Shown piece by piece: positions 1 to 7,772 of a stretch of 64,000 bases of DNA. Location of the stretch: contig NZ_VTZW01000009.1 of the NCBI RefSeq assembly GCF_009728995.1, forward strand, positions 491,644-555,643, read 5' to 3'. Each line of letters begins with the position of its first letter. The stretch's first letter is position 1. The notes below the pieces were generated by a model. It searched no databases. It had not been told where the DNA came from and was given only the letters and a program-made list of their open reading frames with translations. This stretch comes from Streptomonospora sp. PA3 (GTDB taxonomy: Bacteria; Actinomycetota; Actinomycetes; Streptosporangiales; Streptosporangiaceae). Both the position numbers and the translations under genes were made by a program.

Positions 1-2
1 CC

Positions 3-140
3 GTCCCGGGCACCGGGCCTCCCGACTACGCCGCCGCGCTCGAGGCCGCCACACGCCTGCCGCCGCCGGCGCGGGCCGTGCGCGCCCAGCTGTGGATGGG
101 CCCGCGGCGGGGATGGGCCGACATCCCCGCCCCCACCTGA
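3..140 (+). CDS. 3' end of a hypothetical gene (truncated by the window start)
   Basis: An open frame enters from the left edge and ends at a TGA at 138-140, giving the last 45 residues of a protein with alternating Ala/Pro/Arg content and a C-terminal stretch GWADIPAPT. No family can be recognised from this tail. It is called a gene because its third-position GC bias continues that of the genes downstream, and because the next gene starts 50 bases later with its own ribosome binding site. Confidence 0.4.
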   Translation, partial: VPGTGPPDYAAALEAATRLPPPARAVRAQLWMGPRRGWADIPAPT

Positions 141-189
141 GACCACCGCCCCGCCACCCGTTGCTGCCGCCTCACCGGAGGGAGCCCCC

Positions 190-453
190 GTGTACACCGT
201 GATCATCTTCGACGACTCCGAACTGGGCACCACCCACCGCCAGTTCTTCGACGACTTCGACCGCGCCTGCGCCGATGCCGTCTTCGCCAGCACCAGCAAC
301 GACCTGGATGCCTTCATCTACCAAGCCCCGGCGCCGCTGCGGTGGGGCGCACCGCCGTGTGCCCCCATCGCCCAGACCTGCCCCTGCCCCCAGGAACCCC
401 AGGTCCACATCCGCACCCCCCACTGCGGCTTCGGCCCCCGCCCGCGCCGATGA
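190..453 (+). CDS. small hypothetical protein (87 aa)
   Basis: GTG start preceded by GGAGGGAG about 6 bases upstream. The N-terminal 40 residues (MYTVIIFDDSELGTTHRQFF...) look like a folded, acidic domain. The C-terminal half is Pro/Cys-rich (GAPPCAPIAQTCPCPQ) and ends in a basic tail. No known family was recognised. It lies just upstream of the MoxR/VWA pair and may be co-transcribed with it. The start is well supported; the function is unknown. Confidence 0.55.
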   Translation: MYTVIIFDDSELGTTHRQFFDDFDRACADAVFASTSNDLDAFIYQAPAPLRWGAPPCAPIAQTCPCPQEPQVHIRTPHCGFGPRPRR

Positions 454-523
454 CCGGCCCCCGGTCGTGCGCCGCCGCCGCGGACCGCGCCGCTCGACCC
501 CATGCAGAACAGGAGGTTTCCTC

Positions 524-1621
524 GTGCCCGCGCCCACCCCCGACACGCCCCAAGCGCCCGGGCGGCTGGGCTCCGGCCAGCTGCGGAGCCTGGTCGCCTC
601 CTTCCTCGCCGACCACCCCGGCTACCACACCCCCACCGAGATCGCCCGCGCCCTGGACCGCTCCTCCGGCGCCATCGGCAACGCCCTGCGCCGCCTGGCC
701 GAGGACGGCCACGCCCGCGCCGCCCCGGGCCGGCCCATGCGCTATGAGGCCACCACCGCCATCGCCCACGCCGCAACCGGACCCCCGCCCCCGGAGCCGG
801 GGCGGCAGCGCCCGCGCCCGGCCCGCCCCGAACCCGTCGCCCGCCCCGGCGGGAACCTCTACCACCCCCGCGCCCTGGCCGATGCCCCCGACGTTCAGGT
901 GCTGCGCCGCCTGCGGGAAGCCGGGCTGTGCCCCCTGCTCTACGGCCCGCCCGGCACCGGCAAGACCTCGCTGGTCGAGGCCGCCCACCCCGACCTGGTC
1001 ACCGTGGCCGGCGACGCCGACACCGCCGTGGCCGACCTGGTGGGCGAATACACCCAGAACCCCGACGGCACCTTCACCTTCGTCCACGGCCCCCTGGTGC
1101 GGGCCATGCGCGAAGGCCGGTGTCTGTTCGTCGACGACGCCACCCTCATCTCCCCGCCGGTGCTGGCGGTGCTGTATCCGGCCATGGACGGCCGCGGCGA
1201 GATCACCATCAAGGCCCACGCCGGCGAAGTCGTCACCGCCCAGCCCGGCTTCCACGTCGTCTGCGGCCACAACCCCGGCGTGCACGGCGCCGTGCTCACC
1301 GACGCGCTCGCCTCCCGCCTGGCCGCCCACATCCACGTCTCCACCGACTACGACCTCGCCCGCCACCTGGGCGTGGACTCCCGCGCGGTGCGCGCCGCGC
1401 GCAACCTCGCCCGCCGACTCGAGGCCGGCGAGACCGGCTGGGCCCCGCAACTGCGTGAACTGCTGGCCTTCGCCCGCCTGGAGGAGGTGCTGGGACTGGA
1501 GGCGGCCCTGGCCAACCTCGCCGGGATCGCCCCCGAGCCCGACCGCGACACCGTCATCGAAGTCCTGGAATCGGCCTTCGGCCGACCCGTGGCCCCGCTG
1601 GCCCTGGGCCCCCAACTCTGA
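524..1621 (+). CDS. MoxR-family AAA+ ATPase with N-terminal winged helix
   Basis: 365 aa from a GTG with AGGAGG seven bases upstream; longer readings in this frame lack a ribosome binding site. Residues about 15-75 form a winged-helix-like segment (LADHPGYHTPTEIARAL). The AAA+ core has Walker A GPPGTGKT near residue 141 and a Walker B-like CLFVDDA near 201, followed by a sensor region with CGHNPG. MoxR ATPases act as chaperone-like remodelers, usually paired with a VWA protein, and one follows here after 28 bases. The N-terminal DNA-binding-like domain is unusual and resembles the winged helices of the regulator at 3678. Membership of the AAA+/MoxR class is clear from the motifs; the substrate is unknown. 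Confidence 0.85.
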   Translation: MPAPTPDTPQAPGRLGSGQLRSLVASFLADHPGYHTPTEIARALDRSSGAIGNALRRLAEDGHARAAPGRPMRYEATTAIAHAATGPPPPEPGRQRPRPARPEPVARPGGNLYHPRALADAPDVQVLRRLREAGLCPLLYGPPGTGKTSLVEAAHPDLVTVAGDADTAVADLVGEYTQNPDGTFTFVHGPLVRAMREGRCLFVDDATLISPPVLAVLYPAMDGRGEITIKAHAGEVVTAQPGFHVVCGHNPGVHGAVLTDALASRLAAHIHVSTDYDLARHLGVDSRAVRAARNLARRLEAGETGWAPQLRELLAFARLEEVLGLEAALANLAGIAPEPDRDTVIEVLESAFGRPVAPLALGPQL

Positions 1622-1649
1622 CCCCCTGCAACCCGAAAGGAGCCGACCC

Positions 1650-3299
1650 GTGGCCACCCACCTGGCCCCCGCCCGCGCACCCGCGACCGCCGCCGGCGCC
1701 TGGAAGCGGCTCTCGGCCGCGCTCACCGCCGAGGTGGGCGATCTGGCCGAGCGCGAGGACCTCGTCGTCACCTGCGCCCCCGGCGCCGGCGGCGGCGCCC
1801 CGGGCTGCTACATCCCCGAGCGGGCCGCCATCGAACTCGACGGCGACCACCTCGGCTGCGACCCGGACACCTGCACCCCCCACCGCGCCGCCGACCGCAC
1901 CCGCTACCCGGCCCTGTGGGGCGTGCTGTGCCACGAGGCCGCCCACGCCCACCACTCCCGCTGGCACCCCGACCCGGCCGCGCCACGGGCCCACACCCAC
2001 GCGGCGCTGCTGCTGGAGGAGTCGCGCATCGAAGCCGCCCACCTCGCGCGGCGCCCCGCCGACCGGGTCTGGCTGCGCGCAGCCATGCACCAGCTCCTGC
2101 TGGAGGACCTCATCGACCCCGCGACCGGCCAGGCCCGCCACCCGGCCTCGCTGGCCGAAGCCGCACAGGCCGCCGCCCTGCTGCTGGCCCGCGCCGACGC
2201 CGGCGTCCTCACGACCGAGGAGACCCGCCCGGTCCGCGCGGCGGTGGTGGCACTCCTGGGGCCCTCCCGGCTGGGGGCGCTGGCCGGCCTGTGGCACCGC
2301 GCCCACGCCGCGGCCGACGACGACGGCGCGACGATGATGGAACTGGGCCGGGCCTGGACGGCCATCACCACCGCCAGCGACGCCACCGGCCCCCAGGCCC
2401 CGCAGGCGGCGGCGCTGGCCGCAGCCGTCGACGCCGCCGCGGCAGCGGTGGCCGCCACACGCCCCACCCCGCCCACCGGGGGCGCCCCCGCACAACCGCC
2501 CGGCGATCCCGGCGGGAAGCTGCCGGTCTTCGACACCCCGCCCCCCAGCGGCAGCGTGATCACCGGCACCCGGGCCCCCACCGCCGGTGAGCAGGCCGAT
2601 GCCCGCCGCCTGGCCCAAGAACTGGGCCGGGCCGCCCACCGCGAACCGGTCACCACCACCACAACCAGCCCCGTCCCGCCGGGGCGGCTGCGCATGCGCG
2701 CCGTGCTCGCCCGCCAGGCCCAGCAGGCCGCCGGCGCCCTGCCCACCGCCGAGCCCTTCGTGCGCACCCGCCGCCGCAGCGTGCCCGACCCGCCGCTGCG
2801 CCTGGGCATCGCCTGCGACGTCTCCGGCTCCATGCACGCGGCCGTGGGACCGGTGGCCGGCGCCGCCTACATCTGCGGCCGCGCCTGCGCCCACCTGCCC
2901 GAGGGCTCGGCCGCGGCCACCGTCGCCTTCAACGAGCACCTCCACGCCGTCGGCGATCCCCGCCGCCCACCCACGCGCGTCACCGAGTTCGCCGTCGCCG
3001 GGTCCGATGAGGACCTGGCCGGTGCCACCGACGCCCTCGACACCGCGCTGGGACTGTCGCGGCCCGGGGCCGCGCGGCTGCTGGTCATCGTCTCCGACGG
3101 CCGCTTCCACGACCACCAGCGCATCCGCGCCCAACAACGCCTCGACCGGCTACGCGCGGCCGGGTGCGCCCTGGTATGGCTGGCCATCGCCACCCGCCCC
3201 GAGGCTCTGGACGGCTGCGAAGTCACCGTCTTGGAGGAGGGCGCCCACGCGCCGCGGGTGATCGGCGACGCAGCCCGCCGCGCCCTGGCCGACACCTGA
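1650..3299 (+). CDS. VWA domain protein with HEAAH metallopeptidase-like motif
   Basis: 549 aa; GTG start with AAAGGAG nine bases upstream. Near residue 95 there is a zincin-type HEAAH motif, with an EES sequence (LLLEESRIEAAH) some 35 residues later that could supply a third ligand. After a low-complexity Ala/Pro linker, a von Willebrand A domain begins near residue 385 with the MIDAS sequence DVSGS and ends with VIVSDGRF. This layout matches the VWA-like putative metallopeptidase class (DUF2201-like) that is partnered with MoxR ATPases. The gene is in an operon with the MoxR gene, so the two probably act together. Protease activity is inferred from the motif only. Confidence 0.8.
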   Translation: MATHLAPARAPATAAGAWKRLSAALTAEVGDLAEREDLVVTCAPGAGGGAPGCYIPERAAIELDGDHLGCDPDTCTPHRAADRTRYPALWGVLCHEAAHAHHSRWHPDPAAPRAHTHAALLLEESRIEAAHLARRPADRVWLRAAMHQLLLEDLIDPATGQARHPASLAEAAQAAALLLARADAGVLTTEETRPVRAAVVALLGPSRLGALAGLWHRAHAAADDDGATMMELGRAWTAITTASDATGPQAPQAAALAAAVDAAAAAVAATRPTPPTGGAPAQPPGDPGGKLPVFDTPPPSGSVITGTRAPTAGEQADARRLAQELGRAAHREPVTTTTTSPVPPGRLRMRAVLARQAQQAAGALPTAEPFVRTRRRSVPDPPLRLGIACDVSGSMHAAVGPVAGAAYICGRACAHLPEGSAAATVAFNEHLHAVGDPRRPPTRVTEFAVAGSDEDLAGATDALDTALGLSRPGAARLLVIVSDGRFHDHQRIRAQQRLDRLRAAGCALVWLAIATRPEALDGCEVTVLEEGAHAPRVIGDAARRALADT

Positions 3300-3677
3300 T
3301 CACCGCCCACGCCCCGCAGCCGGCGCCTGCGCCCCCCGTCGCGCGGTCCGGCGCACGAACCCGCACCGGGCCGCGGCCCCGGCGCCCGCATGCACACCGA
3401 CATCCTCAGCAAAGCCCCCACCACGGGCCGACCATCCCTGGGAACCCCGGCTTCGAAGGCGCGATAGCCGGAGACTTCGCGGCGGTCTGCGAGTCGACCT
3501 GCACCGACATCTTCGCCGATACCCGCGCTGTCGTCGTCACCACCCTTCGCGACCCGGATCACGACGGCTGACCCCCGGCGCGGCGTCACCCGCCGCCCAC
3601 ACCACCGCTGGCTCCGGACGACGGTGGTCGGCCGACACCTTTCCCGTTTCCCGTATCCGCCGAGATCGATTGGAGCG
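3300..3677 (+). other. 378-base intergenic stretch, no supported gene
   Basis: Between the VWA gene and the winged-helix regulator. An open frame ending at 3571 has a protein-like tail (FADTRAVVVTTLRDPDHDG) but no convincing start, so it may be a decayed gene end. The promoter of the regulator at 3678 probably lies in the right-hand part, where GC content falls. Confidence 0.4.
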
Positions 3678-4592
3678 ATGATGAACCAACCACCCGAAGC
3701 AGCAGATGAAGGAGGCGACTGCGCCCTCCAGGACCGACTCCTCGCACTTGTGCACGCCGCCCCTGGCGCCACTCTGCCGATGCTCGCCGAGGAAGCGGGA
3801 CTCACCCCCGAAGAGGCGGGCCCCGCCCTGGCGCGCCTGGTCGATCGGGGCGCGCTGTCGGCGAGCGGCCCGCCAGGATTCACCCGCTGGCATCCGCCCG
3901 CTGATCGACAGGCCCCGGGCCCACCCGCCGCGTCCCGCCACACCACCGTGACTCGCCTGGTCATCAGCTACCTCGACGACCATCCCGGCTGCCGCGTGAG
4001 CGACATCGCCGCTGCTACCGGCCAGCACCGGACGTCGGTCTACAAATGGTTACGGGTCTTGATGGCGGAAGGACGCGCCCAGCGCATCGACGAAGCGGCC
4101 CAGCCCGGGCGCGGATCCCCAGGCCTGTGGCGGCTGGTGCCCGCCGAGGAGGAGGGCGGCGGCCTTGAGGACACCGACCGCTACGCGGGGCTGGTGCCCA
4201 GCGAGCGGGTCTTGCAGTGCGTCGTCGACCATCCCCACAGCACCACCACGGAACTGGCCCGGATCCTGGGCCCCGCAGTCCCTGTGGCCGCCCATCTCAC
4301 GCGGTTGCACCGCGACGGCGCGGTCACGCGGGCGTCGAAACGGTCGGGGTGGCGCGCGCAGCGCGCGCCGATAGGGGCGGTCCCCGCGGCCGGCGGTGCC
4401 CCACCGCGGCCGACGTCGGGGGCCCTGGCCTCGGCGCTGCGCCAGCGGGCCGCGGCCGTCGAAACCGAGGCGGACACCCGCCCAGCCGGCGGGGCCTCGC
4501 CCGAGTTGCGGGCCGCGCTCCTGCGCGACTTCGCCGCCGCGATCGACGCCATGTCACCCACACCCACCGGGCCCGGCGACGATGCGCCCTGA
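3678..4592 (+). CDS. multi-winged-helix DNA-binding regulator
   Basis: 304 aa. Two adjacent ATGs (3678, 3681) follow TTGGAGCG, and either may be used. Three winged-helix-like segments can be seen: residues about 16-60 (LPMLAEEAGLTPEEAGPALA), 95-140 (VSDIAAATGQHRTSVYKWL) and 175-220 (TTTELARILGPAVPVAAHL). A Pro/Ala-rich C-terminal region of about 80 residues follows. This looks like a transcriptional regulator of the mobile element. The second helix resembles the N-terminal domain of the MoxR protein at 524. No family name can be assigned. Confidence 0.65.
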   Translation: MMNQPPEAADEGGDCALQDRLLALVHAAPGATLPMLAEEAGLTPEEAGPALARLVDRGALSASGPPGFTRWHPPADRQAPGPPAASRHTTVTRLVISYLDDHPGCRVSDIAAATGQHRTSVYKWLRVLMAEGRAQRIDEAAQPGRGSPGLWRLVPAEEEGGGLEDTDRYAGLVPSERVLQCVVDHPHSTTTELARILGPAVPVAAHLTRLHRDGAVTRASKRSGWRAQRAPIGAVPAAGGAPPRPTSGALASALRQRAAAVETEADTRPAGGASPELRAALLRDFAAAIDAMSPTPTGPGDDAP

Positions 4593-4814
4593 AAGTCGAC
4601 GCCACCCGTGGGAGGTCGGCACCCAGTCCCTCGGGTTTCCCGACAACGAACCGCGACAGGGCCGACAGTCCGACGTCAGAGCCGGGGGCTCAGCTCACCC
4701 GACCGCGGGCGCCCGCCTTCTGCGCACCCCCCGCCTGTACCGCCGGCTGCGATGCCGGGGGACGGGCGCGCTCACACCGACACCCACTCTCACCAGAGAA
4801 GGGAGCCAACAACC

Positions 4815-5135
4815 ATGTCCGACGACACCGACGTCCTCGACCCCGCAACCGGACGCCCCCGCCTGCTGAGCCGCCGCTGCTCCACATGCGTCTTCCATCC
4901 GGGCAACCGCATGCACCTGGAGCCGGGCCGCCTGGCCGACCTCGTCGAACACAACCGCCGCGCCGGCGCCGGACTCACCTGCCACCAGACCCTGAACTCC
5001 GCCGGCACGGGCGCCCCCAACGCCTGGTGCCGCGGCTTCTTCGACGCCTACCCCGACACCCTCGCCTTCCAGCTGGCCCGCAGCCTCCTGGGCGGAGTCA
5101 CCGAAGTCGAGCCGCCCGAGCCCCACGAGCCGTAA
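4815..5135 (+). CDS. small cysteine-containing hypothetical protein (106 aa)
   Basis: ATG with GAAGGGAG about 10 bases upstream. It contains a CSTCVF pair at residues about 22-25 and two further cysteines (TCHQTL, WCRGFF), a spacing that could bind zinc. Small proteins with RRCSTCVF...PGRLADLVE...CHQTL are common hypothetical genes of actinobacterial mobile elements and phages, by general recollection. The molecular role is unknown. It converges on the lsr2 gene. Confidence 0.7.
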   Translation: MSDDTDVLDPATGRPRLLSRRCSTCVFHPGNRMHLEPGRLADLVEHNRRAGAGLTCHQTLNSAGTGAPNAWCRGFFDAYPDTLAFQLARSLLGGVTEVEPPEPHEP

Positions 5136-5184
5136 ACCCGCCTCGCCGAACCCACGGCCCACCCGCCACGGACGGGCGAGCGGC

Positions 5185-5517
5185 CTAATGGGCGGCGTCG
5201 TACTCGGCGATGATCGAGGCCGGGATCCGGCCCCGGTCGTTGACCGGCTTGCCCTGCTGCTTGGCCCAAGCACGGATCGCGGCGGTGCGCTCCCGATCCC
5301 CGCTGCGCGTCTTCGGGCGCGACACCGCCGCGCTTTTCCTTCTCGGTGCCTTGCGGGCGGACTCGACAAACGGCGCGAGCGCCTTGCGCAGGCTCTCGGC
5401 GTTACCGGAATTGAGATCGATCTCATAGGACCGGCCGTCGAGTGAGAACGACACGGTTTCCTCGGCCGCGCCGCCGTCGAGGTCGTCGACGTACAGAACC
5501 TGCACCTGCTGTGCCAC
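5185..5517 (-). CDS. lsr2: Lsr2 family nucleoid-associated protein
   Basis: 110 aa from a GTG with GGAGGC just upstream (start VAQQVQVLYVDDLDGG). The N-terminal dimerisation domain (ETVSFSLDGRSYEIDLN) and the C-terminal DNA-binding domain (IRAWAKQQGKPVNDRGRIPASIIAEYDAAH, read as IRAWA then NDRGRIP) are complete and of normal length. The RGR core that inserts into the AT-rich minor groove is intact. Lsr2 is the actinobacterial counterpart of H-NS and silences foreign, AT-richer DNA. A copy inside a mobile element suggests self-silencing or modulation of host genes. It is followed on its upstream side by a long AT-richer gap that could be its own target. Confidence 0.95.
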   Translation of the reverse strand: MAQQVQVLYVDDLDGGAAEETVSFSLDGRSYEIDLNSGNAESLRKALAPFVESARKAPRRKSAAVSRPKTRSGDRERTAAIRAWAKQQGKPVNDRGRIPASIIAEYDAAH

Positions 5518-6042
5518 TGCGCCTCCTTGGATGGATGCAATCAAATACAGGCAATTGCTCGGTGGAACGATTCAGCCAAGCGTGGCCCGACCCGGCGCTG
5601 ACCCGCAGAGGACCAGGGAGGGGGTCTCTTTGCCCCGTGGTGAGTGGGGCGCGTGGGTATTCGCCGACCCCTTCGCCTAACGGCTGTGTCCCATCACTGT
5701 CTATACGGCTTTTCTATCCGGAAAAGGTATTCGCGTCAAGCTATTCGTCTGAGAAATATTATGCTCGGGTCGGGCGAATAGCTATCGTGTTCGGAATCCG
5801 TACGGAGATCCGTGGTGAATGAGGGCGGGGCAATACGGATCCGGCCGCTGACGGGGAAGACCACCGATGCTCAGCAGTTCAGGATCCGCAGCCGGGGGGC
5901 ATTCCGCCGGCGGAGGTCTCCTGGCGGATCGCCCCCGGTTCCCGACGATGCCGCCCACCCGTGATGTCGATTCCCGCGGTGTGTGCGGGCAGGTTCTTTC
6001 GGTGTCAGGGCACTGAGCACGTCCGGCTGCGGGCACCCGCCG
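5518..6042. promoter_or_regulatory. AT-richer divergent intergenic region (lsr2 / methyltransferase operon)
   Basis: About 500 bases without a supported gene, between minus-strand lsr2 and the plus-strand methyltransferase operon. GC content is clearly lower around 5690-5830 (runs such as GAGAAATATTATGC). It should hold both promoters and is a plausible Lsr2 binding region. Two related ATCCG/CGGAT segments near 5799-5845 are only weak inverted repeats. Confidence 0.4.
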
Positions 6043-6873
6043 ATGCCCCACGCCCCCGATTCCCACGGTTCCGCCCATGAGCAGGAGCCGCCGCCGCTGG
6101 CGGTGTGGCCCTGCGCCCAGACTCCACCCGAGCAGCAGCGCCGCGAGCGCGGCCTGACCCCGCCGGTGGCCCCGGCTGCCCCGGCCCTGCTTCCGGTGCT
6201 GGCCCAGCGCCTGGTGGCCGAGCTGTCGGCGCCCGGCGAGCTCGTGGCCGATGTGATGTGCGGCTCGGGCGCGCTCACCCTGGCCGCCGCCCGCGCCCAC
6301 CGCCGCGTCCTGGCGCTGGACCTGGAACCCGAATGCCTGGCCCAGACCCACGCCCACCTCGCGCTGACTGAGGCCCCCACCGCCCGCCGCGTGCTGGAGC
6401 TGATCCAGGGCGATGCGCGCCTGGCCACCGGCCTGCTGGCCGGCCACCGCATCGACCTGGCCGTGCTCGACCCGCCCGCCCCCGGCGCCCCACACGTTCC
6501 CGGCGACTTCGCCGAGTCCAACCTTGCCGCGCTCTCGGGCGCCGCCTACACCCGCGCGCTCACCGACGCGGTGGCCGCGGTCGCGGTGCGGCTGCGCCCC
6601 GGCGCCCGCCTGGTCCTGATCGCCGCCCCCGGACCCGAGCCAGCCCGCCTCGCCGCCGGCCTACCCGGCTGGGTCCAGGCGGGTGTGGACGCGGGGCTGG
6701 ACTACCGCCAGCACATCATCGCCCTGACCCGGCCGCTGCGCGGCACCGCCATCACCACCGACCCCGCCCCCGGCGCGGCCGCGGATGGCCACCACCCGGC
6801 CCACCTCCACCTGCTCGTGTTCACCAAACCCGCCCCGAGTCCCGAGGAGCACAAGAAAGGAGAGCGCCGATGA
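6043..6873 (+). CDS. SAM-dependent methyltransferase-like protein, degenerate motif IV
   Basis: 276 aa from ATG 6043; a GTG at 5983 is also in frame and neither start has a strong ribosome binding site. Motif I is present as VADVMCGSGAL and the acidic loop as ALDLEPE, so the SAM-binding Rossmann fold looks complete. It aligns by eye with the next gene over the N-terminal block (VWPCAQ versus VWATGN, then the Gly-rich motif). The catalytic motif IV, SPPY in the neighbour, is DPPAP here and lacks the aromatic residue. It is probably a paralog that has lost base-methylating activity or taken another role. The stop overlaps the next start (ATGA). Confidence 0.65.
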   Translation: MPHAPDSHGSAHEQEPPPLAVWPCAQTPPEQQRRERGLTPPVAPAAPALLPVLAQRLVAELSAPGELVADVMCGSGALTLAAARAHRRVLALDLEPECLAQTHAHLALTEAPTARRVLELIQGDARLATGLLAGHRIDLAVLDPPAPGAPHVPGDFAESNLAALSGAAYTRALTDAVAAVAVRLRPGARLVLIAAPGPEPARLAAGLPGWVQAGVDAGLDYRQHIIALTRPLRGTAITTDPAPGAAADGHHPAHLHLLVFTKPAPSPEEHKKGERR

Positions 6874-7772
6874 CCCACCGCGAGCACGAGCCACCCGCCC
6901 GGTGCGGTCCGGGGCGGTCGTCAGTGTGGGCCACCGGCAACCGGCCCGCCGCCCTGCAGCGGCGCGGCCGCTACAACCCCACCTCGGTGGACCACCCGGC
7001 CAAGATGCTGCCGGCCATCGCCGCCCACGCCATCACCGCCTACACCCGAGCCGGGGAGTGGGTGCTGGACCCGATGTGCGGCATCGGCACCACCTTGGTC
7101 GAGGCCGCCCACACCGGCCGCCACGCCCTGGGCATCGAACTGGAGCCGTCCTGGGCCGAGATCGCCCGCACCAACCTGGAGCTGGCCGCCCGGCACGGGG
7201 CGCCCGGCACCGCCCGGGTGCACACCGGCGATGCCCGCGACCTGCCCGCCCGGCTGGCCGAGCAGGGGTGGGCGGGCCGGGCGGCGCTGCTGGTGACCTC
7301 CCCGCCCTATGGGGCCATGACCCACGGGCGGGTGCGCACCCGCCGCGACGGTGCCGGCAAGGTCGACAAGTGGTCCCACCGCTACAGCCCCGTGCCCGAG
7401 GCGGCCCAGCTGGCCTATCAGAAACCCGCCGTGCTGCTGGAGTCCTTCACCCGCATCCTGGCCGCGGCCCGGGTGCTGCTGCGCCCCGGGGCGCGGGTGG
7501 TGATCACCACCCGGCCCTACCGGCTGCGCGGGCGCCTGGTGGACTTCCCGGGCCAGGTGACCCGCGCCGCCGAGGCGGCCGGGCTGGTGGCGGTGGAGCG
7601 GTGCGTGGCGCTGCTGTGCGGCATCCGCGAGGGCCGCCTGGTCAGCCGCGCCAGCTTCTTCCAGATGGTCGAGACCAGCCGGCTGCGGCGGGAGGGCTGG
7701 CCGGTGGCCGTCATCGCCCACGAGGACGTCCTGGTCCTGGCCAACCCCGAGTCCGCGGAGGGCCCGGCATGA
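6870..7772 (+). CDS. DNA methyltransferase, N4-cytosine/N6-adenine type
   Basis: 300 aa; ATG overlapping the previous stop by four bases, with GAAAGGAGAG upstream inside the preceding gene. Motif I reads VLDPMCGIGTT near residue 70 and motif IV reads TSPPYG near residue 145. The SPPY form is typical of exocyclic amino methyltransferases, more often N4-cytosine. The C-terminal part (VLLRPGARVVITTRPYR) matches the later Rossmann strands. There is no cognate endonuclease, so it may be an orphan protective methylase of the element. The downstream gene is coupled by another ATGA overlap. Confidence 0.85.
   Translation: MTHREHEPPARCGPGRSSVWATGNRPAALQRRGRYNPTSVDHPAKMLPAIAAHAITAYTRAGEWVLDPMCGIGTTLVEAAHTGRHALGIELEPSWAEIARTNLELAARHGAPGTARVHTGDARDLPARLAEQGWAGRAALLVTSPPYGAMTHGRVRTRRDGAGKVDKWSHRYSPVPEAAQLAYQKPAVLLESFTRILAAARVLLRPGARVVITTRPYRLRGRLVDFPGQVTRAAEAAGLVAVERCVALLCGIREGRLVSRASFFQMVETSRLRREGWPVAVIAHEDVLVLANPESAEGPA

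Noticed and set aside
3389-3571. Short open frame ending RAVVVTTLRDPDHDG
   Set aside because: No start with a ribosome binding site; the tail looks protein-like, but it may be a gene remnant.
6921-6940. GTGGGCCACC matching the tRNA-Lys 3' end, considered as an attachment site
   Set aside because: Only ten bases match and they are in the coding sequence of a methyltransferase; chance is enough.
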